Position numbers and translations under genes: made by a program
In this document: in pieces, positions 40,878 to 51,851 of the stretch
Layout: each line of letters opens with the position of its first letter
How positions within the stretch are numbered: the first letter of the stretch is position 1
Assembly: GCF_023935105.1 (NCBI RefSeq)
Contig: NZ_CP096040.1
Location: 5,127,001 to 5,191,000, forward strand
DNA from: Caulobacter segnis
GTDB taxonomy: Bacteria; Pseudomonadota; Alphaproteobacteria; Caulobacterales; Caulobacteraceae
Length of the DNA: 64,000 nucleotides
Direction of reading: 5' to 3'
The notes under the pieces: generated by a model
Database searches by the model: none
Told to the model about the DNA's origin: nothing
Seen by the model: the letters and a program-made list of their open reading frames with translations, nothing else

Positions 40878-41896
40878 GGCGCGGCCTTCCACTTGGACTG
40901 CACCGCCGCCTTCACCGAGGCGGGCACGGGCGCGTAGCCCAGGTTGGCGATGTCGGCGTCGCCGTTCTGGTAGCCCCAGGCGAAGAAGTCGCGCACCCGC
41001 TTGGCGCGGCCCGCGTCGGCGTCGTCGCGCAGCAGCCCGTAGCTGACCAGGACCAGCGGCCAGGTCGCCTTGCCGGACCGGTCCAGGGTCTGGACGCCGA
41101 ACCCCTTGCTGGCCGTCCAGGCCGCGCCGCTGGCGAAGGCCGAGAAGGCGGCCGGCGACGGCGTCACGAACGCCCCGTCGTGGTTCTTCAGCGCCACCAG
41201 GTCCAGCTTGTGGTCCAGGGCGTAGGCGTATTCGACATAGCTGATCGTGCCCATGGTGCCGGACATGATCTCGCTGATCCCGGCATTGCCCTTGCCGCCC
41301 AGACCGATCGGCCAGGCGACCGTCTCGCCGGCGCCGGGGCCGGCCTTCCATTCGGGGCTGACCGCCGAAAGATAGCTGGTCAGCAGCAGGCTCATGCTGG
41401 CCGGGTCGGTGCGGTGGGCGACGGTGATCGGCCAGTCGGGCAGTTCCAGCCCGGGATTGAGGGTCTTCAGCGCCGGGTCGTTCCACTTGGTGATCTTGCC
41501 CAGGAAGATGGCGGCGAGCGCCGGAGCGTCCAGCTTCAGCTTGCCGCTCTCCAGCCCCGGTACATTGGTGACCAGCACAGTGCCGCTGATCACGAACGGG
41601 AACTGGCTGAGCCCCTTGGTCTTCAGATCGGCGTCGGACAGCGGCATGGCGGTGACGCCGAAGTCGGCGGCCTTGCTCTCGATCTGGCTGATGCCGAAGG
41701 CCGAGTTCTGGCCCGCATAGGCGATCGGCTCGCCGCCGGCCTTCTGGTAGTCGGCGATCCAGGCCTTGAACAACGGCGACTGGATCGAGCCGCCCGAACC
41801 CGAAAGGGGCGCGGGCGCCGGCGCGGTCTGGGCCATCGACGCGCCGGCCGCCGCCAGGCTGAACGCGAACGCCACCGACGCGAAAAGGGATTTCAT
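40874..41896 (-). CDS. second phosphate ABC transporter substrate-binding protein (PstS family)
   Basis: 340 residues from the ATG at 41896, with GGAGGAAA upstream and the signal peptide MKSLFASVAFAFSLAAAGAS. The mature protein is a classical PstS: GSGGSIQSPLFKAWIADYQK, AYAGQNSAFGISQIESKAAD, FGVTAMPLS, FLGKITKWNDPALKTLNPG and AHRTDPASMSLLL. It differs clearly from the PstS at 9093-10136, so the genome has at least two. No other pst gene is close. Its stop shares the four bases CTAG with the convergent MFS stop. No clear Pho box is visible upstream. Confidence 0.92.
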   Translation of the reverse strand: MKSLFASVAFAFSLAAAGASMAQTAPAPAPLSGSGGSIQSPLFKAWIADYQKAGGEPIAYAGQNSAFGISQIESKAADFGVTAMPLSDADLKTKGLSQFPFVISGTVLVTNVPGLESGKLKLDAPALAAIFLGKITKWNDPALKTLNPGLELPDWPITVAHRTDPASMSLLLTSYLSAVSPEWKAGPGAGETVAWPIGLGGKGNAGISEIMSGTMGTISYVEYAYALDHKLDLVALKNHDGAFVTPSPAAFSAFASGAAWTASKGFGVQTLDRSGKATWPLVLVSYGLLRDDADAGRAKRVRDFFAWGYQNGDADIANLGYAPVPASVKAAVQSKWKAAP

Positions 41897-42037
41897 GGGT
41901 TTCCTCCGGCATGTCCGAGCGCACGCCCGGTCGTTCGCGACGGGTTCATCCCATCGTCGGGATCGCGACATTGGCCGGGCGAGCAAGCTGGAGGGAATGT
42001 GACGCCGGGCCGCGCGACGGGCGGTCGCATGGTCCAG

Positions 42038-44197
<2,160 letters not shown>

Positions 44198-44323
44198 GGC
44201 CGGATGCTTTTGCCGCCAAACCGTCCCCAGGTCGAGAGCGGCGCGCGCATCATCATCAAGCGGACATTAACCGTCTTGCCCGCTTCATCGGAACGTAGAG
44301 TCTTTTTGCCGGTGGGGATGACG

Positions 44324-45001
44324 ATGAGCGACGCGACAAACGCGAACAGGAAACCCGTCGACGCGGAAAGCGTGCGCGACTTCCTGCGCGTCCAGCCGGA
44401 ATTCCTGCGCCAGGACGAGAACCTGCTGGGCGAACTGGGCCTGCGGGTCGACGCGGCCAATGTGATCGACTTCGGACCCGCCGCCCTGGCCCGCGCCGCC
44501 GCCGCCCACAGGCGCGAGGCCAGCGTCCGCCAGGCGATCGAGGACAACGCCCGCGCCAACTATTCGGCCCAGGCCCAGACCCACGCCGCCGTCATCGATC
44601 TGCTGGACGCCCGCAACCATTCCGACCTGGCCCGCCGGGTCGACGAAATGGCCCGTCACCGCTTTGGCCTGGCCGCCGGCGTCATCGCCCTGGAAGGCCC
44701 GAGCCGCGTGCCGGCCGGCTGGCGCGCCCTGGCGGAAGGCCAGGTCGACATGCTGGCGGGCGAAGCCCCGATCGCCCGCATGGGCTTCTACGCCCCCGCC
44801 CTGCCCCTGTTCGGCGAGCAGATGGAGACCATCCGCAGCATGGCCCTGGTCCGCATGGCCATCTGGGAGCCGCGCCGCGAGGCGCTGCTGGCCTTCGGCT
44901 CGACCGATCCCGAGGGCTTCACGCCGGACATGGGCGTCGAACTGGTCAACTTCCTGGCCCGCGTCGTCGAGCGCACGGCCGAGCGCTGGCCGGTGCTATG
45001 A
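44324..45001 (+). CDS. DUF484 family protein
   Basis: 225 residues of the DUF484 (GAF-like) family commonly found just before xerC. The pattern VRDFLRVQPEFLRQDENLLGELGL begins the protein. A GAF-like part follows at about 90-215, with FGLAAGVIALEG and VRMAIWEPRREALLAFGS. The ATG at 44324 has GGTGGGG six bases before it; ATG 44318 is in frame but overlaps this site. Its TGA overlaps the xerC ATG (ATGA), so the two are translated together. The family's function is unknown; a sensory or regulatory role in recombination has been suggested by linkage only. Confidence 0.87.
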   Translation: MSDATNANRKPVDAESVRDFLRVQPEFLRQDENLLGELGLRVDAANVIDFGPAALARAAAAHRREASVRQAIEDNARANYSAQAQTHAAVIDLLDARNHSDLARRVDEMARHRFGLAAGVIALEGPSRVPAGWRALAEGQVDMLAGEAPIARMGFYAPALPLFGEQMETIRSMALVRMAIWEPRREALLAFGSTDPEGFTPDMGVELVNFLARVVERTAERWPVL

Positions 45002-45927
45002 CGTCAGGCGTCAGGACCGCCCGCCAGGCCTACGCCGCCTGGCTGGACTACCTGACGCTGGAGCGCCGGGCATCGCCGCGCACGGTGCGGGCCTATGGCG
45101 ACAACGTCCTGGCCTATCTGAACTTCCTGGAACGGCATCGGGGCGAGACGCCGAGCCTCGCCGCGATGGGCGAGATCTCGACGGCCGACCTGCGCGGCTA
45201 CCTGGCCTTTCGCCGGCAAGGCGAGGACGCCCTGGCGCCGCGCTCGATCGCCCAGGCCCTGTCGTCCATCCGCGCTTTTCACCGCTATCTGGATCAGCGT
45301 CACGACGTGGCCAACGCCGCCGTCGAGCTGGTGCGCGGCCCGCGCCTGAAGGTCGGCCTGCCGCGCCCCGTCTCCGAGGACCAGGCGCGCGGCCTGATCA
45401 CCGAAGCGGCCGACGACACCGAGCGCGACCCGTGGGAGACCGCCCGTGACGAGGCCGTGCTGACCCTGCTGTGGGGTTGCGGCCTGCGGATCAGCGAGGC
45501 TTTGTCGCTGACGCGCGTCGACGCGCCGCTTGGCGCTGCCCTGCGCATCACTGGCAAGGGCGGCAAGACCCGTATCGTCCCTGTCCTGGACGCCGTGCGC
45601 GACGCGATCGGCGCCTATGTCGACGAGCTGCCGTTCGTGCTGGGCCCCGACGAGCCGCTGTTCCGCGCAAAGCGCGGCGGGCCGCTGTCGCCGCGCCACG
45701 TCCAGGGCCTGGTCCAGACCCTGCGCGGCCGCCTGGGGCTTTCCGACCGCGTCACCCCGCACGCCTTCCGCCACGCCTTCGCCACCCACCTGCTCGGGGC
45801 CGGCGCGGACCTGCGAGCCATCCAGGACCTGCTGGGCCACGCCTCGCTGTCGACCACCCAGCGCTACACCCAGGTGGACGCCGCCGGCCTGCTGGCGGCT
45901 TATCAGGCGGCCCATCCGAAAGCCTGA
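44998..45927 (+). CDS. xerC: tyrosine recombinase XerC
   Basis: 309 residues, the normal XerC length. The SAM-like N-terminal domain covers about 8-95. The catalytic residues are all visible: R164 (GCGLRISEAL), K187 (TGKGGKTR), H255 and R258 (HAFRHAFATHLL), H281 (LLGHASLSTTQ) and Y290 (QRYTQV). XerC with XerD resolves chromosome dimers at dif. The linkage to DUF484 and nearby priA and the small size argue for the housekeeping enzyme rather than an integrase. No att or dif site was seen here. Confidence 0.94.
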   Translation: MTSGVRTARQAYAAWLDYLTLERRASPRTVRAYGDNVLAYLNFLERHRGETPSLAAMGEISTADLRGYLAFRRQGEDALAPRSIAQALSSIRAFHRYLDQRHDVANAAVELVRGPRLKVGLPRPVSEDQARGLITEAADDTERDPWETARDEAVLTLLWGCGLRISEALSLTRVDAPLGAALRITGKGGKTRIVPVLDAVRDAIGAYVDELPFVLGPDEPLFRAKRGGPLSPRHVQGLVQTLRGRLGLSDRVTPHAFRHAFATHLLGAGADLRAIQDLLGHASLSTTQRYTQVDAAGLLAAYQAAHPKA

Positions 45928-45980
45928 ATACCCATATCCGGTGCGGCGGAACGTCGCGAAAGCCCAACTGGGCCCCGGCA

Positions 45981-45995
45981 TTAACCGCGATTTTA
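45981..45995 (+). promoter_or_regulatory. candidate CtrA-like site upstream of the chemoreceptor
   Basis: TTAA-CCGCGAT-TTTA differs by one base from the Caulobacter CtrA consensus TTAA-N7-TTAA. It lies 76-90 bp before the chemoreceptor ATG. The consensus is degenerate, so it may occur by chance. Confidence 0.35.
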
Positions 45996-46070
45996 CGGGG
46001 CGGGATGTCCTCTAGGCGTGAAAAGCACGCTCTCCGCGAGCATGAGGCGCATCCGCCGCACGAGGCTTCG

Positions 46071-48083
46071 ATGAAGTTCGACGACCTGAAGATCTCCACC
46101 AAGGTGGCTCTCCCCGCCGTCATCCTGACCATGATCGCCCTGGTGATCGTCGGTCTGGGCGCGTGGCAGTCGCGTAAGGTGGAGGCCAACACCAAGATCC
46201 TCGTCGAGCAGCGCGCGCCCGCCGAGCTGAACATCGCGCGCTTCAGCCGCCGCATCTCGTCGATCGGCTACGCGGCGTACCGCGTCATCGCCTATGACGG
46301 CGGCTCGGCCGAGAACAATGGCGCCAGCAAGGACCTGGATCAGGCCTACAAGGAAGCCATCACGCTTCTGACCAGCGTGAAGCAGGCCGACCCCGCCACG
46401 GCCAGCACCGTGGACGGCTACAAGGCGCGCCTCGACAAGATCTACGCCAGCGCCCGCAGCGGCGCGGACCTGGGCCAGCAGAACCTGGACGACGCGGCCA
46501 AGATGATGATGGTCGAGATCGATCCGCAGATCACCAAGCTGACGGCCGACGTCAACGTCTACATCAACGCCCACACCGCCGAGACCAACCAGATGGTCGA
46601 GAAGGCGTCCAAGGAAGCCAAGGCCGGGCTGATCTTCTCGATCCTGTTCGGCCTGATCGCCGCCGGGGGCGCCCTGGTGCTGGCCCTGTGGATCGGCGCC
46701 AAGAAGATCGCCGCCCCGCTGGCCGCCACCGCTAAGACCATGGAAGTCCTGGCCCAGGGCAGCGTCGACGTCGAGGTCAAAGGCATCGAACGCAAGGACG
46801 AGGTCGGCGCCATGGCCCGCTCGGTCCAGGTGTTCAAGGACAACGCCGTGGCCCTGCGCACCGCCGAAGCCGCCCAACAGCGCGCCAGCGCCGAGACGGA
46901 AGCCGAGCGTCGCCGCAACCAGGAGATCGCCGAGGCCGCCGCCAGGGAGCAGGCCTTCGTCATGGAAGCCATCGCCGGCGGCCTGACCCGCCTGTCGGAC
47001 GGCGACCTGACCTACCGCCTCGATCAAACCTTCCCGGAGGCCTACAAGCGCCTGCAGAGTGACTTCAACGGCGCCATCGCTCAGTTGGAGGAGGCGATGG
47101 GCACGATCGTGCACGCCGCCAACGGCATCGGCGCGGGGTCCGACGAAATCGCTTCGGCCGCCGACGACCTGTCGCGCCGCAGCGAGCAGCAGGCCGCCAG
47201 CCTGGAAGAGACCGCCGCGGCGCTGGACGAGATCACCGCCACGGTCAAACGCTCGTCCGCGGGCGCCAACGAGGCCAGCAAGGTCGTGGGTTCGACCCGC
47301 GTCGACGCCGAACGTTCCAGCGTCGTTGTCCGCAATGCTGTCGACGCCATGAACGAGATCGAGAAGTCCTCGCAGTCGATCAGCCAGATCATCGGCGTGA
47401 TCGACGAGATCGCCTTCCAGACCAACCTGCTGGCCCTGAACGCCGGGGTCGAGGCCGCCCGGGCTGGCGAGGCCGGCCGCGGCTTCGCGGTCGTCGCCCA
47501 GGAAGTGCGGGCCCTGGCCCAGCGCTCGGCCGACGCGGCCAAGGAGATCAAGACCCTGATCTCGACCTCGTCGCAGCAGGTCAACCAAGGCGTCAGCATG
47601 GTCGGCCAGACGGGCGAGGCCCTGCAGGCCATCGTGGTCAAGGTCGGCGAGATCGACGCCCTGGTCAGCGAGATCGCCGCCTCGGGCCAGGAACAGGCCA
47701 CCGGCCTCAACCAGGTCAACGCCGCCGTCAACCAGATGGACCAGACCGTCCAGCAGAACGCCGCCATGGTCGAGCAGTCGACCGCCGCCTCGCATGCCCT
47801 GAAGGGCGAGGCCGGCAACCTGATGCGGATGATCTCGAAGTTCCGCGTCGCCGGCGCCTCGGGCTCGAGCTCGGCCTCGGCCGGCGCCTCGACCAGCCGT
47901 CCGGCTCCGCGTCCGGCGGCGCCCGCCCCGCGCCCGGCCGCCCCGGCGCCCAGCAAGGGCCCGGCCCTGGCCACCCAGGCCAGCCGCCCGGGCGCCAACC
48001 CGGTCGCCGCCGCCCAGGCCAAGCTGGCCAAGGCCGTGGGCGCCTCGCCCCAGGCCTCCAGCGACGACTGGGAAGAGTTCTGA
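46071..48083 (+). CDS. methyl-accepting chemotaxis protein
   Basis: 670 residues. Helix 1 is at about 14-34 and a periplasmic/helical sensor at about 35-185. Helix 2 (about 187-210, GLIFSILFGLIAAGGALVLAL) is followed by a HAMP domain (211-265). A second HAMP-like piece, GGLTRLSDGDLTYRLDQTFP, leads into the long signalling hairpin with the tip EIAFQTNLLALNAGVEAARA and EAGRGFAVVAQEVRALAQRS. The C-terminus is a long Ala/Pro/Ser linker (APRPAAPAPRPAAPAP) ending SSDDWEEF, an x-W-x-x-F pentapeptide like those that tether CheR or CheB. It is followed by a strong terminator. Confidence 0.94.
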   Translation: MKFDDLKISTKVALPAVILTMIALVIVGLGAWQSRKVEANTKILVEQRAPAELNIARFSRRISSIGYAAYRVIAYDGGSAENNGASKDLDQAYKEAITLLTSVKQADPATASTVDGYKARLDKIYASARSGADLGQQNLDDAAKMMMVEIDPQITKLTADVNVYINAHTAETNQMVEKASKEAKAGLIFSILFGLIAAGGALVLALWIGAKKIAAPLAATAKTMEVLAQGSVDVEVKGIERKDEVGAMARSVQVFKDNAVALRTAEAAQQRASAETEAERRRNQEIAEAAAREQAFVMEAIAGGLTRLSDGDLTYRLDQTFPEAYKRLQSDFNGAIAQLEEAMGTIVHAANGIGAGSDEIASAADDLSRRSEQQAASLEETAAALDEITATVKRSSAGANEASKVVGSTRVDAERSSVVVRNAVDAMNEIEKSSQSISQIIGVIDEIAFQTNLLALNAGVEAARAGEAGRGFAVVAQEVRALAQRSADAAKEIKTLISTSSQQVNQGVSMVGQTGEALQAIVVKVGEIDALVSEIAASGQEQATGLNQVNAAVNQMDQTVQQNAAMVEQSTAASHALKGEAGNLMRMISKFRVAGASGSSSASAGASTSRPAPRPAAPAPRPAAPAPSKGPALATQASRPGANPVAAAQAKLAKAVGASPQASSDDWEEF

Positions 48084-48142
48084 TCCCGTTCAGTAAGCGT
48101 AGCGCCCGCGTTTCAGGGGCGTTTCTCCCCTCAAGAGCGACT

Positions 48143-48173
48143 GGCCCCGCCTCCCCTCAGGCGGGGCCTTTTT
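48143..48173 (+). terminator. rho-independent terminator of the chemoreceptor gene
   Basis: GGCCCCGCCT (48143-48152) pairs perfectly with AGGCGGGGCC (48159-48168), loop CCCCTC, then five T residues. It lies 60 bp past the stop. Confidence 0.94.
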
Positions 48174-48204
48174 CGTGGGCGGCGCGCGCCTATGTCAGAC
48201 GGCC

Positions 48205-48771
48205 ATGCAAGCCGATCTGTTCGCCCCCCAACCGCCGTCCCATCCGCCGGCCGGTCTGAGCTATCAGCCCAACCTGATCTCGCTCGCCGAGGAGGCCGCC
48301 CTGACCGGCCATTTCGCGACGCTGCCGTTCAAACCGTTCGAGTTCCACGGCCATACCGGCCATCGTCAGGTGGTGTCGTTCGGCTGGCGCTACGACTTCG
48401 GGCGGCGCAGCCTGGACCGGACGACGCCAATCCCCGACTTCCTGCAGCCACTGCGCGGCAAGGTCGCCGCCTTCGCCGGCCACCCGCCCGAGGCCTTCGA
48501 GCAAGCCCTGGTCACGCTGTACGAACCTGGCGCGGCGATCGGCTGGCATCGCGACCGGCCCGAGTTCGGCCAAGTAGCCGGCGTGTCGCTGCTGACCCCA
48601 TGCCGGTTCCGCTTCCGGCGCAAGGCGGCCAAGGGCTGGGAACGACGAGCGTTCGAGGCCGCGCCCCGCTCGGCTTATCTTCTGTCTGGACCTTCGCGCA
48701 CCGAGTGGGAGCACAGCATCCCGCCGCTGGAGGCGCGGCGCTATTCGGTGACGTTCCGGACGCTGGCCTGA
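48205..48771 (+). CDS. alkB: AlkB-family Fe(II)/2-oxoglutarate dioxygenase
   Basis: 188 residues from the ATG at 48205. The metal triad is H115, D117 (GWHRDRPEFGQ) and H170 (WEHSIPPLEARR). The 2-oxoglutarate-binding arginines are in RRYSVTFRTL, and the strand LVTLYEPGAAIGWHRD precedes the triad. AlkB removes alkyl groups from DNA bases. It stands alone in the plus direction and converges on a small minus-strand gene. The ALKBH class cannot be told from this alone. Confidence 0.88.
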   Translation: MQADLFAPQPPSHPPAGLSYQPNLISLAEEAALTGHFATLPFKPFEFHGHTGHRQVVSFGWRYDFGRRSLDRTTPIPDFLQPLRGKVAAFAGHPPEAFEQALVTLYEPGAAIGWHRDRPEFGQVAGVSLLTPCRFRFRRKAAKGWERRAFEAAPRSAYLLSGPSRTEWEHSIPPLEARRYSVTFRTLA

Positions 48772-48774
48772 GGC

Positions 48775-49182
48775 CTAGAACGAAGCTGGCGCCTGCGCGA
48801 TCGTCACGGCCACCGGGCAGCCGTCGACCAGACGCGCCACTGCCCGTTCGCCATGCGCCTTGGGCATCTTCGATAGCGGCTGAAGCCGCGGCGTTTCCGA
48901 GCTGGCGACCAGTTCGGGGCCGTTGCTCTTGCAGTTCACCATCTGCGGATTGACCACGAAGGTCTTCCTCGGCTGTGGAGGCCGCCGGAAGGTTCCGCGC
49001 CGGGCGTCACGCGCGCGCGCCGCCTCGATCGTAAAAGCTTGAGCCTGCTTCGAAAACGGCAGCGTTCGCTTCTTGGCCGGATGAGCCCAGTCGAAAGGCT
49101 GGTGCTGAAGCAGATAACCCTTCTGGCCCTCGACGGGCGCGGTCTGCAGCAGGGCGGCAAGGGCTAGCGCGGACAAAAGCAT
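48775..49182 (-). CDS. small exported hypothetical protein
   Basis: 135 residues from the ATG at 49182, with GGAG seven bases upstream. The leader MLLSALALAALLQTAPVEG is a short signal peptide. The mature part is basic, with KRTLPFSKQAQAFTIEAARARDARRG, and has two cysteines (MVNCKSNGPE and VDGCPVAVTIAQ). I do not recognise a family. A periplasmic location is likely. It is 95 bp downstream of lpd on the same strand and could be co-transcribed. Confidence 0.65.
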   Translation of the reverse strand: MLLSALALAALLQTAPVEGQKGYLLQHQPFDWAHPAKKRTLPFSKQAQAFTIEAARARDARRGTFRRPPQPRKTFVVNPQMVNCKSNGPELVASSETPRLQPLSKMPKAHGERAVARLVDGCPVAVTIAQAPASF

Positions 49183-49277
49183 GGCGGGGCTCCGTCTCCG
49201 AAACCCCGCCACTCTACGTCCGATTGTCCGGACACCAACATTAACTTTCGGACAGGTCGAAACCCGCCCGCCCGGCC

Positions 49278-50678
49278 TTAGGCCTGCATGGTCCAGCCTT
49301 CGACGCCCATCGCCGCCTGACGGAAGGCTTCCGAGCGGGTCGGGTGCGGGTGGCAGGTGCGAGCCACGTCTTCCGAGGCGCCGCCGAACTCCATGGCCAC
49401 GCAGATCTCGGCGATCATGTCGCCGACGTTGGGACCCACGGCGTGAGCGCCCAGGATGCGATCGGTCTTGGCGTCGGCCAGCACCTTCACGAAGCCGTCG
49501 GTCTCGTGGTTGATCTTGGCGCGGCTGTTGGCCAGGAACGGGAACTTGCCGACCTTGTAGGCGACGCCCGCGGCCTTCAGGTCCTCCTCGGTCTTGCCGA
49601 CCGTGGCGACTTCCGGGCTGGTGTAAATGACGCCGGGGATGATGTCGTAGTTCACGTGGCCGGCCTTGCCCGCGATCAGCTCGATGCACGCCACGGCCTC
49701 GTCCTCGGCCTTGTGGGCCAGCATCGGACCCGAGGTCACGTCGCCGATCACCCAGACGCCGTCGACGCCGGTCTTGTAGTGGTCGTTGGCAATCATGCCG
49801 CGCTTGTCCGGCGTGATGCCGACCGTCTCCAGGCCCAGGCCTTGGGTGTAGGGGCGGCGGCCGATGGCGACCAGCACGTAGTCGGCCTCAATCGTCGTGG
49901 CCTCGCCGCCGGCGACGGGTTCGTGGGTCAGCTTGACGCCCTTGGCCGAGGCGGTCGCGCCGGTGACCTTGGCGCGCAGCGAGAACTTGAAGCCCTGCTT
50001 GGTCAGGATCTTCTGGAAGGCGTTGGCCACTTCGGTGTCGGTGCCCGGCAGGATGCGGTCCAGGTACTCGACGACGGTGACCTCGGCGCCCAGGCGCTTC
50101 CAGACCGAGCCCAGCTCCAGGCCGATGACGCCGGCGCCGACCACGACCAGCGACTTAGGCACTTCCGGCAGCGACAGAGCGCCGGTCGAGTCGACGACGC
50201 GCTTGTTGTCGATCGTCACGCCGGGCAGTGGGGTCGGTTCCGAGCCGGTGGCGATCACGATGTTCTTGGTCTCGAGGGTGGTTTCCGAACCGTCCTCGGC
50301 CTTCACGACCACCTTTCCGGCGCCGTCGATGCGGCCCCAGCCCTTCACGTAGTCGACCTTGTTCTTCTTCATCAGGAACTCGACGCCCTTGGTCAGGGCT
50401 TCGACGCTCTCGGCCTTCTGGGCCATCATCTGCACGAGGTTCAGCTTCGGCTTGACCTCGATGCCCAGCTTGGCGAACTCCGGACCGGTCGCGGCTTCGT
50501 ACATTTCCGAGGCGTGCAGCAGGGCCTTCGACGGCATGCAGCCGACGTTCAGGCAGGTGCCGCCCAGCTTGCCGCGGCCTTCGACGATCGCGGTCTTCAG
50601 ACCCAGCTGGCCGGCGCGGATCGCCGCGTTGTAGCCACCGGGACCACCACCGATGATGACGACGTCGTACTGAGCCAT
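49278..50678 (-). CDS. lpdA: dihydrolipoyl dehydrogenase (E3)
   Basis: 466 residues. The FAD site is VVIIGGGPGGYNAAIRAGQLGL, and the redox disulfide C42/C47 is in GGTCLNVGCMPSK. The NAD site is VVVGAGVIGLELGSVWKRLG, and the C-terminal interface domain ends with CHPHPTRSEAF, with the catalytic His. It reoxidises lipoyl groups of 2-oxoglutarate and probably pyruvate dehydrogenases. It is in the same strand order as sucC-sucD-sucA-sucB but separated from sucB by three genes, two of them on the opposite strand. The ATG at 50678 is chosen because the protein starts as usual there. Confidence 0.96.
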   Translation of the reverse strand: MAQYDVVIIGGGPGGYNAAIRAGQLGLKTAIVEGRGKLGGTCLNVGCMPSKALLHASEMYEAATGPEFAKLGIEVKPKLNLVQMMAQKAESVEALTKGVEFLMKKNKVDYVKGWGRIDGAGKVVVKAEDGSETTLETKNIVIATGSEPTPLPGVTIDNKRVVDSTGALSLPEVPKSLVVVGAGVIGLELGSVWKRLGAEVTVVEYLDRILPGTDTEVANAFQKILTKQGFKFSLRAKVTGATASAKGVKLTHEPVAGGEATTIEADYVLVAIGRRPYTQGLGLETVGITPDKRGMIANDHYKTGVDGVWVIGDVTSGPMLAHKAEDEAVACIELIAGKAGHVNYDIIPGVIYTSPEVATVGKTEEDLKAAGVAYKVGKFPFLANSRAKINHETDGFVKVLADAKTDRILGAHAVGPNVGDMIAEICVAMEFGGASEDVARTCHPHPTRSEAFRQAAMGVEGWTMQA

Positions 50679-50922
50679 GGATCTTTCGCCTTCAGGACGC
50701 GCCGGAAGCGGCGCCGGACAAGATATGGGACCTCGCCGGCCCAATTGTCAGACCTCTGGAGGCGCGTGTTCCTTAGAGGCAACGGGGCAAAAACGGAACC
50801 CGCTTTCGACGTCCGCGCCCTTGAAAATCAAGGAGATTGGACAGTTTTCCTTCGCGCTCGGCCTTCCCTGCCTCACACGACGCGGCCTAACCTTGGCGGC
50901 TCATCGGGGAGACCATCGCACC

Positions 50923-51786
50923 GTGCTGAAGTTCGCCGCCCTGGCCCTGGCTATCCTTGGCGCTTCCCCTGGCGCTTCGGGGGCCGCCGCCCAGACCACC
51001 CCACCGGTCGGGACGCCGATCGTCATCGGCCAATCGCTGACGATGGAGTCCAGGATCCTGTCCCAGACCCGGCGGATCAACGTCCACCTGCCGCCGGACT
51101 ACGCCAGCTCGGGGAAGACGTATCCGGTGCTTTACCTGCTGGACGGCGGCGAGAAGGAGGACTTCCCGCACATCGCCGGCCTGGCCCAGCTGGGCGAGCT
51201 GTCCTGGACCTATCGCGAGATGATCGTGGTCGGGATCGAGGGCGTCGATCGACGTCACGACCTGACCCATCCGACCAGCGTCGCCAAGGAGAAGGCCGAC
51301 TATCCGACCACGGGAGGGTCGGCCGCCTATCGCCGCTTCCTGGCCGAAGAGCTGAAGCCCTGGGTCGCCGCCCGCTACCGGGTCAGCGGTGAAAGCGCGA
51401 TCATCGGCGAGAGCCTGGCGGGCCTGTTCGTGGTCGAGACCTTCCTGAAGCAGCCAACGCTGTTCGACGCCTACATCGCCGCCAGCCCCAGCCTCTGGTG
51501 GAGCGACCAGGCTCTCGCGCGGGGCGCGGCGGCCGACCTCGCCCGATGGCCGAAGACGGGGCCTACAGGCGGCGCTCGCAAGCTCTATCTGACCATCGGC
51601 GACGAAGGGACGACGATGCAGGAGGGCGTCGACAAGGTCGTGGCCGCGATCGGCGCGGCCAAGCCGGCGGGCCTGACCTTCGTCTACGATCCGATGCATC
51701 AGGAGCATCACAGCACGGTCTACCATCCGGCTGCCCTGAAGGCGTTCCGGACCGTCTGGCCGGGGCCGCGCCCCGAAGGGAACTAA
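50923..51786 (+). CDS. exported esterase of the alpha/beta hydrolase (esterase D/PF00756-like) group
   Basis: 287 residues from a GTG at 50923, with GGGGAG about 11 bases before it. The leader VLKFAALALAILGASPGAS (Val read as Met) is a signal peptide. The core has RRINVHLPPDYASSGKTYPV, a DGG pocket, the nucleophile elbow IIGESLAGLFVVE and the late HQEHHSTVYHPAAL with the catalytic His. This matches the putative-esterase family that includes siderophore esterases such as Fes/IroE. Substrate unknown. The longer open frame upstream overlaps lpd and is not coding. Confidence 0.84.
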   Translation: MLKFAALALAILGASPGASGAAAQTTPPVGTPIVIGQSLTMESRILSQTRRINVHLPPDYASSGKTYPVLYLLDGGEKEDFPHIAGLAQLGELSWTYREMIVVGIEGVDRRHDLTHPTSVAKEKADYPTTGGSAAYRRFLAEELKPWVAARYRVSGESAIIGESLAGLFVVETFLKQPTLFDAYIAASPSLWWSDQALARGAAADLARWPKTGPTGGARKLYLTIGDEGTTMQEGVDKVVAAIGAAKPAGLTFVYDPMHQEHHSTVYHPAALKAFRTVWPGPRPEGN

Positions 51787-51851
51787 GCTTAGCCACAAGC
51801 CTGACACCGCGTCGCCTGGAGAGCGCCATCGGTCCGTGACGTCATGATGTC

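Noticed and set aside
41897..42037. Pho box before the second pstS
   Set aside because: No pair of TGTCA-type half-sites with an 11-bp period is present.
44998..45927. Tyrosine recombinase as a sign of an integrated element
   Set aside because: Size, DUF484 partner and core-gene neighbours fit housekeeping XerC; no att repeats or phage genes are seen.
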